Shown: positions 45,101 through 55,869 of the stretch, piece after piece
Layout of the letters: each line of letters opens with the position of its first letter
Numbering within the stretch: position 1 is the stretch's first letter
Source: Marisa cornuarietis
Taxonomy: Eukaryota; Mollusca; Gastropoda; Architaenioglossa; Ampullariidae
Direction of reading: 5' to 3'
DNA: 64,000 nt
Assembly: GCA_004794655.1 (NCBI GenBank)
Contig: SMMW01000638.1
Location: 62,001 to 126,000, forward strand
Notes under the pieces: generated by a model
The model's database searches: none
What the model was told of the DNA's origin: nothing
Seen by the model: only the letters and a program-made list of their open reading frames with translations
Program-made: the position numbers and the translations under genes

Positions 45101-46135
45101 GTCATTTTCCAGCACTAAATCATGAATGTCCACAGCTTTGTTGCAGACTGATTGTACATTTAAATGACCAACACATAAACTTGTCAAATTTTTCTTTGCT
45201 ACTGAAAGTCCCTCACTTTTAGGCAAAGAAAAATTCTCATTAAAATTAAGGTCACATTTCTGTTTCCCACCAATTGAACTTCGTTTGGTGCTGAGGGAAA
45301 CTGGGCAGTCTCGTGTTCTCATACGACCATGTTGATTTCGTCGGTTTTGTTTCCAGCTGGTGTTACGGCTGATGACAGTAACTGGTTCATTCTCATCGCG
45401 CCGATGCTGATGTGTGGTGGAAACATGATTCACCAGAGAGTTGACAATACTCAGCGAAGCTTTCACAATACCCGAATCAGTCTCAGAAGCAGGTAAAGAA
45501 TAACGACTAGTGGCAGAGCAGGTGATGGATTTCTTCAAAGGACGCTGTTTACGACGACCAGCCCGGTAGCGACGGATTCTAATCCGTTGTCTCGATGGGA
45601 TGTCAACATTCACAGAATTATGATAAAGGGAAAGTCGCCTTAAGGTATCTACTAAACAGGCTGGAAGTTTAAGAGTAGTAAGGGGATTCAACAATGCTAA
45701 CTGAGAAGTCGTGTAGACAAACTGCATGTCTTGTCATAATTCAACAAAAATGTAATGAAATAAAATATGAATTGTTTTAAAATAAAAACATTATTATAAA
45801 AATAAAAGCTATCAGAATTAATGATGTTGTAAGGTTTGGCTAGGCTTTAGAGAAGAGAAAACAGAACGAGCAACACGAAAGCGAGATAAACAATTAGATC
45901 TAAAATCTAAGTAATGACGGAGAAAGTAACCGTTAAAAGTAAAATCCGCAACAAAAACATAAAGCAAGGCAATTTCAGATAGTAAAACAATAACAAAGGA
46001 AAGCTTAATGGAAACAAATACAACTTGTAACTAAAAGAAATCTATGGGTAAGACGTTGCACGAGAAAATGGAAAAATTCGTAGGAGAACAAAGCGACTCA
46101 GCCTGTCAGGCGCAGCCTCGTTTCCATTATGTTCA
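42100..46135 (-). mobile_element. full-length L2/CR1-like LINE (about 4.0 kb)
   Basis: Minus-strand element. The 5' UTR is about 45728-46135, with one long ORF (42314-45727) and a 3' UTR ending GCGCATTACAAATGGACATC and a (CAT)n/(GAT)n tail at 42100-42160; 3' microsatellite tails are typical of L2/CR1-like LINEs. CCAATGTT occurs on both sides (42092-42099 and 46136-46143) and fits an 8-base target-site duplication. The unfilled paralogous site is at 32153. Confidence 0.85.
42314..45727 (-). CDS. LINE ORF: AP endonuclease - reverse transcriptase (1137 aa, intact)
   Basis: Starts at ATG 45727 with no stop or frameshift. A basic N-terminal part (RQRIRIRRYRAGRRKQRP) precedes the endonuclease at about 185-410. 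Its residues GHLNVQS, FFLSETWLK, GGVGVLFK, CLYRPP, LGDVNFH and ISDHF retain the expected catalytic Asn, Glu, Asp-x-Asn and SDH. RT lies at about 650-910: KNYRPVSNLS, QSAYRPGFSTETALL, LLDLSSAFDTINH, GVPQGSVLGPLLF and FADDTQ. The C-terminal part has RLDYFNSALWG and AFKNAAPKLWNALPSS, typical of L2/CR1-like elements. The protein nicks target DNA and primes cDNA on it. Intactness suggests recent activity; activity itself is untested. Confidence 0.93.
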   Translation of the reverse strand: MQFVYTTSQLALLNPLTTLKLPACLVDTLRRLSLYHNSVNVDIPSRQRIRIRRYRAGRRKQRPLKKSITCSATSRYSLPASETDSGIVKASLSIVNSLVNHVSTTHQHRRDENEPVTVISRNTSWKQNRRNQHGRMRTRDCPVSLSTKRSSIGGKQKCDLNFNENFSLPKSEGLSVAKKNLTSLCVGHLNVQSVCNKAVDIHDLVLENDFDVFFLSETWLKESGDESVIKDLTPQGYTFAHNPRNGRSGGGVGVLFKLHLKFTVLKRQTQYRSFEYITARLTLAKQTLEIICLYRPPPSKRNQLSDSLFHEEFAMLLDSLLTKEKFLILGDVNFHFDRPQDSDVKRLIEALASRGLCQLIEKPTHRLGHILDWVITRAPSESLVKSAVVEDFLISDHFVQSVVTDLSRPRRKKISVLCRNLKKIDPNAFREDLLQSKLLLDPPTDVDELAELYNQTLLQLLDKHAPAVTKIVVDRPDCAWFCEGVSEAKKQRQLAEKKWRKTKLEIDRQLYKLARNKYVCAVKQAKSLFVQKQLKAASGNPRKTFDIVNSLLGKNGTSPVLSEVDVKSAADQLSSFFVNKIKEISAGLESAACELPECEEDYSVPFAGVLVTSFTSVDESYLRKLVARSTKTSCAVDPVPTKFIIQLLDILFPVILDIINASLRAGCVPRCFKQAVVKPLLKKANLDPSDCKNYRPVSNLSYISKLLERVVAEQLMTHFITYGCLDKFQSAYRPGFSTETALLRVTNDILCNANSGNLVLLVLLDLSSAFDTINHRLLLQRLSSEAGIQGAALQWIDSYLAERSQRVIVSSASSEAVPLVCGVPQGSVLGPLLFSVYTSQLGRVIERFQMGRQFFADDTQILNSFPPDPAVARNALQRLESCCVAVNAWMTRNRLKLNDDKTEALLCGPRARREQIDISDVQVGDSSIAFADCVRDLGLFIDAELSMCNHFSSVGAKSYYFLRTLGRLRPMLTQAAANSLAVATIISRLDYFNSALWGTPAAQLDRLQRVQNTAARIVTRAKWSTEHITPILQSLHWLPVKKRIDHKVLSIAQSCMYKTSPDYLQEVVPPYQPSRGLRSGSQSRFCLPAVEDTNKKRTGARAFKNAAPKLWNALPSSLSTISSPTTFRKRLKTHLFI

Positions 46136-46143
46136 CCAATGTT

Positions 46144-46685
46144 CACCAACAGTTTCTCAAAACTTAGATGACTGTCAACGTCCGGTCAAAACACACGCAC
46201 CCACAGATGTACACTTGCCTGTAATACTCATTGAAGCTATACAGAAATACACACCACTGTGAATCTTCAAAACACAGAAATTACTCCCAATACAGAATCC
46301 ACCGGCAGACACAGAGCAACTGACGAATCTCTCCAAACACACATCAATACTCCAATTATCTGAATCCTCCAGCTGACACGCAGCAACTGTGGAAACTCTT
46401 CAAACACACAGCAATACTTCAAACGCAGAACACATTTTCTTTTTTCTCCAACCTTCTCTCTACGCCCGTTCTCACACACTCCTCAGCGGACGACTCCTTT
46501 CCCCCCAATATCCCAGACGACACCTGACGTCATTCCTTCTTTTACGTCACGCGTTCTAAACCAGTCTCCAAACGTACATCCAAGGGCCACTATTCCTGCT
46601 GCACAAAACAAACAAGGGGGCTAACTCCATTTCTGACATTCGCTTTTTTGCTTTCAACATACTGCACACTCTCAACCAGTCCTGA
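46144..46685. other. flank after the LINE
   Basis: The duplicated flank seems to continue only briefly. No gene is seen in the rest. Confidence 0.4.
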
Positions 46686-46689
46686 CAAG

Positions 46690-47410
46690 TTATCGTTTGT
46701 CTTCGATGACAGATGACTGTTGCCGCGAGGGCATTGAGTCAGGGAAGGTGCTTACTGTTGTTACCTCAAGCCACCCGGTGCTCTGTATCATGGCATCTCT
46801 CTTCTATCCAGGGTTCGCTGGCTGCTTTCATTTCTTTCAAGATCTCTCCAATGACCTTGCGATACTCGACAGCTGCTTCAGGATTGTTCTGATTATTCCT
46901 TTGCTGGGTCCACCTCTAGTCGAGAACTTTTCCCGTGACCCAGGGCTGCTTTCTTGTCCTTGACCGCCCTGATATCTGCTCGGCCGTTAACGGGAGGACC
47001 TCTTTCACCTGATCTTAAAGGGTCTGCAGGTCACAGTCGATCATGTTCGGGGCTGCGCATTTGCCTCCAGCTTGTCCCTGGAGGAGCTCGGCAATGTGTG
47101 GGTCTCGCAGCTTGTCGAGGTCCAAGCGAATGCAAACATTGGATGTGGGACGATGTACTTTCAGATCCAAGCGAAGGCCTGTCAAGACGAGGGTGTGGTT
47201 ACTATCGATATCGGCGCTCCTTTCGTGATATCTCGGCAGGAAGATGAGGTCCTCTGGTTATGGATCGACTTCAGACAAGTCGAGTCACCAGTCTCGACCT
47301 TTATCTTTGAGGTTGCAGGGACAATTATTTTGAAAACTATGGATGCATGTGACTCTTACCCTAAGACGAGGGTAGACCACTTCAGATTTGATGTCGGATT
47401 AAAAAAGTGA
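46690..47410 (-). pseudogene. RTE-like LINE remnant (endonuclease end and linker)
   Basis: On the minus strand, across frame changes, one reads HTLVLTGLRLDLKVHR, SNVCIRLDLDKLRDPHIAEL, QGQAGGKCAAPNMIDCDL and, further on, EYRKVIGEILKEMKAASEPW. I recognise this as the region after the endonuclease of animal LINEs of the RTE group (often annotated as craniofacial development protein 2-like). There is no RT downstream. The fragment at 62194 may belong to the same family. Confidence 0.6.
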
Positions 47411-47429
47411 TCGTCGACATTGTTGTGTA

Positions 47430-47745
47430 CCTTAGTGAACTGCAGTGGTGACAATAGTGTTTGAACCACTACACTGCCAGGCGCCATGTATGAGGAATAA
47501 AAGGCTTTATTATTATGTATTGTCTTCTCTAAGAACTTTTCTAGGGTCCAGATGGCTGTCCAAGTGTGCAGTGGTGATGTGCCATACTGGTTGCCATTAT
47601 GTTGAGCTATCCCTGTATTGTAGATGTTCATCTGTAGGCGAGGTAAATCAGCGAGGGAAAACAAATGGGCACCACCCTTACAAATGTTTTCACCAGGGTA
47701 AGGGCTCTGTCACTTCACTATTCTACAATACTAAGGTGACATAAC
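47430..47745 (+). mobile_element. possible decayed SINE
   Basis: AAATGGGCACCACCCTTACA and GTAAGGGCTCTGTCACTTCAC resemble the 3' body of SINE family 1. No head was found. Confidence 0.35.
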
Positions 47746-48327
47746 TATTTTTATGAGAGTGACTGGGTATACAAATGTTTGTCCGTCTGTCTGTATGGTG
47801 ACTGAAGCAAATGCCTCTACTTGTCAGTGAAAACAACCTGACCTAACTAATGTTGTCATTAAAAGTCGTGTTAGTGCAAAGACCATCTACATGAAGTAGC
47901 GGTGAACATTCTTTGCCCCATTGTCTTCAGACTGTCTCTACAGTCCAAACTCTTTCAGAATGTTTTGGTTTAATTTAAATCTGTTACTTGCTCCTGAGTG
48001 TTTTCATCTTCAATACACTGTGTTTATGTTTGCCATAGTGGCATCTGTCTCTCGTTGATGTGTTGTTGACTAATTGTAGTCTCTACACCGCGTTGACCTC
48101 ACCTCCACACGAAAACATTTACAAATTGTGATCATTATCATGATTAACTTTGCGATAACTACATCGTCGATTTGATGCTGCATCTGCTGGAGGTGAGGTC
48201 GGGTGCAAGGGGGCATCAGTCTGTGAGCAGACATGACTGGAGCTGATCGAAGATTCCAGACCGCTTTATGGTAATTGGTAAAAATAAAGAGAAATAATTG
48301 TTAGCATGTCGAAGCGAACATGAAGAT

Positions 48328-48424
48328 TCTCTCTCTCTCTCACACACACAGACACAGACACACACAAACACACACACTCTCTCTCACACACACACACTCT
48401 CTCTCTCTCACACACACACACACA

Positions 48425-48500
<76 letters not shown>
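48328..48500. repeat. (CT)n(CA)n compound microsatellite
   Basis: Alternating CTCTCT and CACACA blocks ending in a pure CA run. Confidence 0.95.
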
Positions 48501-50137
48501 TATCGATATTTACCGGTGCATTGCTGTAGCTGACACTGCTGAGCGAACCGCGCTACTGAGTCAAATGGCCACCTCACACATGTTCTTTTTTTTTTTAGTC
48601 ACGTGACCAGCCTCGTCTCCACGTTCTTCTCGTCGTTAGTCGTTTTCCGTGTTGACACTCGCCTACAGTGCTGATAGATTTCAGCCTTATAATAAGAGCC
48701 ACTTAACGTTAGATTGTGTGATGTAGCTGTAAATTCACATAGGCCCTAACTATTATAATGCAAATAGAAATTTTAAAAATAATTTAAAATTGTAAATTAA
48801 AAAGGGGCTCGAAGTCTTCTAAATTTTCTAGGTTCTGACATCTTGACTATGTATGTATGATGTATATGTATATAAAAATTTTAAGAGAAAGTAACAGCGA
48901 CAGGAAGAAGTCCCTGTAATACTAATGGCGGCATCACATGGGTTCACTACAGCGAATGTATCCCTCAGTCACAACCCAACTACCTATGGGAGGGTAGCTA
49001 CTTCTTCTCTTCTCACAGCACACCAGTCCCAAATCCAAAGTACTTGAAGGCAAGTGTTTGGCGCTAGTCCACAGTGTTTACTGTGTGTGAGCATGCGGAG
49101 CATCAGACCGGAACAACAATTCAAGGAGGAAGTTTGATCTCAAGAGAAACTCTCAACAGAAAGTCAGTTTATACTGCATGTAACATGTCATAAAATCAAC
49201 TTTTGATCGATTAGCTATTGTTAAGCTTTCTAGCTACTTTATATCTATTAGCTATGAACAGAAAAAAACGTTGCTGTCCTTCGAGTTGGCGGTTCATTAG
49301 AACTGAAAGATGTCGAGTCAACCAGTAGTGTAACCGTTACACGCAGACCGTGTTACACGAGGAAATGTGTTTGACATGATTTCTGTCTAATCACATCTCG
49401 TGACACGTGTAAGACAGCCTCGCCCAGTCAAAAATCCTGAAGGCGACAGACCAAGATTAAACTCAAGAATGAAATTTAGCATTCGTCAAAACTGTTGGCG
49501 ACTTTCCCTCCTCAAATTTCCAGTTTTAAGGAAACATGGTTGTGGTCTATGGATGTGCGAGATGTTGAAGACTTCGATCATATTTAACAGAATGAACAAA
49601 GACACTGTCAAAATAAGTGCTGATTTCAGGATGATAAAATACGGTAAAATTCTGTTTTATTTCAGTGAGTCCGTCTCTGTACGGTGTAGTCTCCAGCCTC
49701 TGGCGTCCAGACCTCTGACCTTAGTACTGACCTATGAACCTACTGGTAACCTACGGCCACCTACGGCGTTTCAAAGAGAAGATGCACTTACCACACATCC
49801 ACTGCATTCTCAAACGGGGCGTGAAACTCACAGCATCTCCAACTGTTTTACTGTAACACCTCGGTTGATGCCCTTTGGTTGTACCACTGAGTGTTTCTAT
49901 GAGAGCGAGCGCTCGTGGAGACCTACGCCAAGAGTAAACATTGAGGACAAAAGAAATCGAAATGGGAGAGAGGAAAACGAGAAACAGAAATAAATACAAA
50001 GTGAATGTCTTTTATCGTTGTGTTTTTGAATAAAGTTCTTTAAATGGGAATGTGTATAGTAAATTATGGGACTGCTCGAGTCCATAGCAAAACACAGAGA
50101 CGAAGGAAAATAAAGACAGTAAATGGGCTGTTCGTAC

Positions 50138-50138
50138 A

Positions 50139-50190
<52 letters not shown>

Positions 50191-50200
50191 CGTGTGTGTT
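50138..50200. repeat. (GT)n microsatellite
   Basis: About 60 bases of GT. Confidence 0.95.
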
Positions 50201-50826
50201 AAGTGTTTGTAAACTTTTGTTTCTATTAATTTCTGGCAGATTTAGAATTATACCTACTTTTTTAGTGTTGTTTGGCTAATTCCAAAACACCAATAGAAGG
50301 TTATTATCTATTGTTTACATTCTATCTTCTTTTCATTTTCGAGAAAAACGAGCAAATTTAAAGCAATCTTAAGGAGTTCACACACTTATTAAAGAATCGA
50401 AGCAACCCACTCAAAGTAGTCTGATACCTTCTCTCAGTAGCATTTTATCTTTATTAAGAAAATGTGATAAGCACAAAAATTAAAAAAAACCTTACAACTT
50501 AGCAAGCTGTAATAGATAATTTGTTCCTACAAGAAATCTTGTGACAAATTGCTCACTCTACTTCTTACAAATTCTTTAAATTCCCAGCAAATTTGACTTT
50601 TTGAGTTATTCGGCGTGCGATAGTTAAAACCTTACATTGTTACAGCCACCCATAGTTTGAGATGTTACTCACCGCATCATTTTCTCCAAGAGGAAATTTT
50701 TTCAGACCGATTATTTAGACAGTAGCAATACACATATTTATTCTCCATGCAGTCTCCTGTGACTTGTGTGTCGAGAGCCTTGTCTATACAGGACAATACA
50801 CCTGAGAAGACATCGTGTGACTGTTG

Positions 50827-51912
50827 ATGATGAATTCCACGACATTCTTTTCCACTTCTCAGGGCGACTCCATTCATGTTCTACCCGATCTGCTCTCAGA
50901 AGAAACTTATCAGATCATCAACTATATTTTCAGTGGCTATATTTCCACAATCATTTGCCTGATCGGTATTGTGGTTAACTTGGTCACGTGCCTGGTCTTC
51001 TGGCGCCAGGGTCTGCGGGACCGCATGAACCTCTGTCTCTTCTGTCTGGCCATGGTCGACTTGCTGTACCTGATGACTTTTGTTCCTGTTCTGTCTGTCG
51101 GCGCCTGGCTCAGGTTGGCAGGTGCCGCAGTGGCAGGTGAATATTTCCTGAAGGCTCTCGTTGGCGGTGCGGGCTTAATGTACGGCCTACGGACAACCTC
51201 AGGCTGCTATCACATGATCATCGCGGTAGAAAGGTGCGTGTGTGTCGTGTTTCCACTCAAAGCCGCTTCACTCGTAGGCACTGGCACTATGGGCGTGTTG
51301 CTGGCTGTGTGCTTTATCTTAATACAACTTGGCTACCTGTGTATTCCACTAAAATATCATGTAGTTAGTGTAGATGTCAGAGGAACGACACAATGGCGGT
51401 ACGTACCAACAAAAATGTTTCTCGATAACAAGGAGGCGTTTCTAACTGTAGAGATGTCAGTCCTGACAGTGTCACTGCCAATCATTATGGTCTTCGTGGT
51501 GTTTGTCACAGCTGTCATCACCGTCATCAAGCTGAAAGCAGCGCTCAAGTGGCGAGAGAAGACGAGTTGTACGAGTAGAGAGAAAGTCGGTCACCAGACG
51601 GGGCTGACTAAGATGATTCTCCTCGTCTCCTTGATTTTTCTCTGCACCATGATTCCTAGAGTTTGCCTGACTATCACCGGGCTGTTGGTTCAAGAGTTTT
51701 CGGCATCTGGTCGGTATTACTACCTGTACATGGCAACTAACACCATCGCCAACGTCTGCCCCCAGTTTCACAGCTCGTCAAACTTCTTTGTGTACTTCGC
51801 TCGGTCGTCGCGCTTTAAGACTGAGTTGGTAGCCATGGGCTCGTGTTTAAAGGAGAAGGCAAGGCAGCCGACTTCAGTGGCGACCTCAGTTCAACAAGTG
51901 TCTGTTAACTGA
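50827..51912 (+). CDS. GPCR3: intronless class A 7TM receptor, gastropod chemosensory type (361 aa)
   Basis: Start at the ATG at 50827; an in-frame TTG three bases earlier is not needed. N-glycosylation site MNSTTF. TM1 GIVVNLVTCLVFWRQG, TM2 LCLFCLAMVDLLYL, TM3 end AVERCVCVVFP, loop 3 KLKAALKWREKTSCTSREK, TM6 LVSLIFLCTMIPRV, TM7 FHSSSNFFVYFARSSRF. Compared with GPCR1/2, there are three extra residues after TM2 (LMTFVPVLSVG) and a longer cytoplasmic tail (EKARQPTSVATSVQQVSVN) rich in Ser/Thr. The disulfide pair is missing here too. It is the most diverged member outside the shared TM blocks. Confidence 0.9.
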   Translation: MMNSTTFFSTSQGDSIHVLPDLLSEETYQIINYIFSGYISTIICLIGIVVNLVTCLVFWRQGLRDRMNLCLFCLAMVDLLYLMTFVPVLSVGAWLRLAGAAVAGEYFLKALVGGAGLMYGLRTTSGCYHMIIAVERCVCVVFPLKAASLVGTGTMGVLLAVCFILIQLGYLCIPLKYHVVSVDVRGTTQWRYVPTKMFLDNKEAFLTVEMSVLTVSLPIIMVFVVFVTAVITVIKLKAALKWREKTSCTSREKVGHQTGLTKMILLVSLIFLCTMIPRVCLTITGLLVQEFSASGRYYYLYMATNTIANVCPQFHSSSNFFVYFARSSRFKTELVAMGSCLKEKARQPTSVATSVQQVSVN

Positions 51913-53335
51913 TTGTTAACACTTACAACAAGATATAGAATACTTGAACACTTATCGACGCCACATAAGTATAAAAATAGGTTCGTTTATACAGAAATAT
52001 ATTCAGAATTCTTAAGTAGATGAATTCGTAGTTGTAGTATTGGTAATGAGTAAAATAGAAATTTCTGAAGTCGCAACCTACACCAACATAACTTTAAAGA
52101 TGCCAGCTTGCGACAAAGTTACTCTCGTGTTGGTTCAATCCCTTTTTAATCAAAAAAATATGGACGAACTTCTGATCTACTTTCAGTAATTATCCTTCAA
52201 GGTCACAGGAAGCCAATGATTTGAGCGCAGACATTCTGGACACTGGACTTTGGTCAAGATGTTTAGCTCGGTCTATTTTGTCAAACACTGGCCAGTGAGA
52301 CTTTGGTCAAGATGTCGAGCTAGGTCTAGACTGGTCTGTCAAACACTGGCCAGTGCGACTTTGGTCAAGATGTCGAGCAAGGTCTAGACTGGTCTGTCAA
52401 ACACTGGTCAGTGGGACTGGAACAGTGAGACTTAAGGGCCCTGAGGAGGTTTGACAATTGGATACTTTGCCAGGTAAACACTGGCTGAAATAGAAATCAA
52501 TTACGGTAGGTGAGGTCACCATTGTAGTTGTGATATATGTCGAGGGAAAATAAGTTCATAACCTTTTTCCTGACAGTCTTTCCTAAATTCCTCTCTAGAG
52601 AGTGAGTTTCTTAATGTTAGTCGATATACGGGTGTTACGAATGAAATGTTTTAGTGGGTCTAGGTCAATCCTAGCGAGCGCGTGAGCGAGTGTGAATGAC
52701 GTCAGCGTCGGTGAATGACGCGAGTCTGGATGAATGACGCAAGCTGTGATGTAAAAAATGTTCGAGCAAGAGAGCGCATGCGCAGCGTTTGAGTGATCGT
52801 TGAGAGAGTGCAGGAGTGTGTGTGGTTGGACTTCAACAAGAAAGTAAAGACTTGTTTATCATTTTGGACTGTTTCTTGAGAAGTTGACACCGCCAGATTT
52901 TCTGGACCCGAGCGCGCTAATAACGGTCAATCAACACCAAGACCAGTTAGTTAACAACGGGTGTGTTGAGCATTTGAATGCTTGCATAGAGATTTCTGTG
53001 CACGTCTGTTTCGAGACGCACCAACAGAAAACTTTCAAAATATCATCAAAGATGATTGACAGGAAATGACTCTAGTACCTCATGTGTACCCTGGTTTAAA
53101 TGGTGTGTACCCTAGTGCTGACTGGTTAGAATGCTGAAAGTTGACAACGCAATTGTTTGATGGGGACAATCAGTGAAAACTGAAGAGCGGAATGACTTTG
53201 GCAGCAAAGTAGGTACATCCATGTCTTTCAGTATTAATCATGTCTGCATGCAGCAGAATTATGTCTGTTTCTCTCTCTCTCTCTCGCTCTTTGTATATTT
53301 TTGGCTGTGTTTGTGCTTGTCTTTCTCTCTTTGTA
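51913..53335. other. 3' flank of GPCR3
   Basis: Includes a ~60-bp tandem repeat at 52235-52415 and short GAATGACG(T/C) repeats near 52695-52740. No gene seen. Confidence 0.6.
52235..52415. repeat. ~60-bp tandem repeat (3 copies)
   Basis: Copies share GACTTTGGTCAAGATGTCGA and CTGTCAAACACTGGCCAGTG. Confidence 0.8.
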
Positions 53336-53338
53336 TAT

Positions 53339-53900
53339 TTAATAATAATAATAATAATAGTAATAATAGTAATAATAATAATAATAATGAATATTTGTAG
53401 AGCGCATATTCATATTCATAGAGAGCATGCTCTTAGCGCTTAAAACGAGGAAGAGACATGAACTAAATGGATAGAACACGAGGGACGGAAGAATAAACGA
53501 CAGTACTGACGACAAACACAAAACAAAGATAGAAAACACAAAAGGCACCAAGTAACAGGAACAGAGAATAGAGTGATTCTGCAGAGAAAGATGGGGAGAC
53601 AAGTAGCAAGAGGGAAGGGGGGTTAAGAAGGACGAGCATTGTGTGGACTGTGTTAGGAGAAATGCTCAAGGAAGAGGTGAGTTTTCAGTGCAGATTTGAA
53701 AGATTCAGCTGTAGGAAGGTGGCGGATATAGAAAGGAAAAGAGTTCCATTGTTTTGCAGCACAGTAGCCAAAAGTCCTGTGACCATATGTTGTTGTTCTG
53801 GTGACAGGAACAGTTAGGATACGGTTGTCAGAGGAAGAGTGGAGTTGTCTGGACGGAGAGTAAGGGATGAGAAGTTCAGAGAAATAGTCAGAGCAGGAGG
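53339..53900 (-). pseudogene. 5'-truncated L2-like LINE (family 2)
   Basis: On the minus strand: the RT C-terminal piece CSDYFSELLIPYSPSRQLHS, then TYGHRTFGYCAAKQWNSFPF and FKSALKTHLFLEHFS with a stop near 53653; a 3' UTR ending in the AGCGCATATTCATATTC signature; and a (TTA)n tail at 53339-53395. The frame is intact over the piece left. Same family as 57557 and 62944. Confidence 0.8.
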
Positions 53901-54461
53901 CTGCAAAGAAATTAAAACTTTTTGTGGCTATATCTGTGTTTCTCTCTCTCTCTCTATGCATTACGCGTTTGTGTCTGTGTATTTGTGGCAGCACATCTCA
54001 TTCTGTGTCACTTGCTGTAATGTCATGCAGACACAAAGTTAAGAAGCAGCAACAATCCAGTCAGTGTGTGTGTGGAGTAGTGTCCGCCCTTAGTAACATT
54101 CAATACATCCGTGTGTAGGGGGAGATAATCTATGCTGTCCCGACAGGGTCTTGTCCCTTACAACCGGTCTTTTCTGACTACACACCTGGAGCTGTGATAC
54201 ACATCAGACACGTTGTTGTTGTCTTTGTTTCCTTCACGATTTCTCAGCATCGCTCAGTGATGTTCATCAAAACTTAAGGCTCAGGGATGGAGTTGAAATT
54301 CTACTTGGAATCGAGCAGACGGGAAGAGTTGTCAGCACTAGATGGTCGTCCTCTCCCGCCAATCTTGTTTCTCCTTGATTTCAACAAACTATTGCGAGCT
54401 GTCCTCCTGCACGTCTTCCTCATGCTGCTTCTTTCTCCTTGCTCACTCCACAGCAAACTGG

Positions 54462-54481
54462 AAATTTATTATTATTATTAT

Positions 54482-54546
<65 letters not shown>
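54462..54546. repeat. (TTA)n microsatellite
   Basis: TTATTA run of about 85 bases. It may be the tail of another LINE, but no LINE sequence adjoins it. Confidence 0.9.
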
Positions 54547-54547
<1 letters not shown>

Positions 54548-55017
54548 ATAACATAACTAGTTTGCAACACGAGCCTTTCACATTTTTTGCACCTATTTTT
54601 TGTAAACAAGATAGGTCGTTTCTGGCACGTCACGATAACCGCCTTTCTCAGGCCCATATCACCACGATTGGTAGTGTTGCATGTTGTTATTTCCAGATGA
54701 TATGTGAACGGGGTAAGCGAGAAGGCCAATAATAACCTGCGCTGTACAAACGACACAACTGATCAATGCTTTAATTAGTCAAATAAGCACGTGACACTAC
54801 AACGATTAAGATTTCAACAACTACGAACCTTAGCTGTGCTCCTGTTTGTGTCAAATATGAGTGAATCTTAGTCAAACTTATCGTTAATATAAATTTATAT
54901 ATATATATATATACACACAAAAAACGTTGCTTTTGAAGCGGCATTTTATTGGATACTAATTGTTTTGTTTTGGCATTGACGACCCATATACGACGTCAGT
55001 GCACCGTCAGACCAGAG

Positions 55018-55275
55018 ATGCATCGTCAGATAGTGGCCAGACAACGTTCAGATAATGGTCAGACAATGGTCAGACAATGGTCAGATAATGGTCAGACAAC
55101 GGCCAGACAATGGTCAGATAATGATCAGACAATGGTCAGACAACATTCAGATAATGGTCAGATAATGATCAGACAATGGTCAGACAATGGTCAGATAATG
55201 GTCAGACAATGGTCAGACAACGTTCAGATAATGGTCAGACAATGGTCAGATAATGGTCAGACAATGGTCGCAATA
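55018..55275. repeat. 11-bp minisatellite (GGTCAGACAAT type)
   Basis: About 23 units of GGTCAGA(C/T)AAT in irregular order. The 11-base period gives a Gln/Ser/Asp-rich open frame that is an artefact. Confidence 0.95.
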
Positions 55276-55451
55276 TGATTCCCTCCTTTATGTCGGCGTG
55301 TTGAGCAATAGGTTGTAGGGTAGATTACTCCAGAGAGGCTTTTCCAACGACAATGTGCGCTGGTCTCCCCAGACTTGTGTGGATGACGTGTTGCACAATA
55401 TTGATTAGCTACATCATTGCTGTCTTCATTAAAATAGAAATGCCTTTCTTG

Positions 55452-55585
55452 AGGGGAAGTGCATAGCTGAGTGGCCATAGCGCTGGCACCCAAACCCACA
55501 CGCACGCAGGTTCGATAACACTGTGACGTAGCAAGCTTCCTCCAGTCCACCCAGCATTCAACATGTATTGTGGGGTACCTGTTTT
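55452..55585 (+). mobile_element. family 1 SINE head (truncated)
   Basis: GGGGAAGTGCATAGCTGAGTGG, with A-box-like AGCTGAGTGGCCATAGCGC and B box AGGTTCGATAACACTG (about 55508), then CAGTCCACCCAGCATTCAAC. The body is replaced by the minisatellite that follows. Confidence 0.65.
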
Positions 55586-55862
55586 TGGGGGTACCTGTAT
55601 TGCGGGTACCTGTACTGTGGTTACCTGTATTGTGGGCACCTGTACTGTGGGTACGTGTACTGTGGGTGCCTGTATTGCGGGTACCTGTATTTGTGGGTAC
55701 CTGTATTTGTGGGTACATGTATTGCGGGTACCTGTACTGTGGTTACCTGTATTATGGGCACCTGTACTGTGGTTACCTGTATTGTGGGCACCTGTACTGT
55801 GGATACGTGTACTGTGGGTGCCTGTATTGCGGGTACCTGTATTTGTGGGTAGCTCTATTTGG
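55560..55862. repeat. minisatellite grown from a SINE segment
   Basis: About 17 units of GGGTACCTGTATTGT(G)/GGCACCTGTACTGTG. The GGGTACCTG word matches the SINE body GAATGGGTACCTGACTCC directly downstream of the same CCACCCAGC context. Confidence 0.85.
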
Positions 55863-55869
55863 GAGACAA

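Larger units (their letters stand above)
38110..46200. repeat. segmental duplication, copy 2 (interrupted by a LINE)
   Basis: Partner of 28020-32170. Homology runs to 42099, breaks at the LINE and appears to resume at 46136 (CCAATGTTCACCAACAGTTT against CCAATGTTCTAATCAAACAG at 32153). Copy 2 has its own SINE (38450) and two minisatellites (39195, 40020) that copy 1 lacks. Confidence 0.75.
47746..50826. other. intergenic region upstream of GPCR3
   Basis: Holds a CT/CA compound microsatellite (48328-48497) and a (GT)n tract (50138-50200). A 197-aa frame at 49400-49993 begins at a GTG and has no family features. Nothing else is recognised. Confidence 0.6.

Noticed and set aside
49400..49993. 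197-aa protein gene upstream of GPCR3
   Set aside because: Starts at GTG, has no recognisable domain or secretion signal, and no splice partner; a chance frame is more likely. An AATAAA overlapping the stop is noted but not enough.
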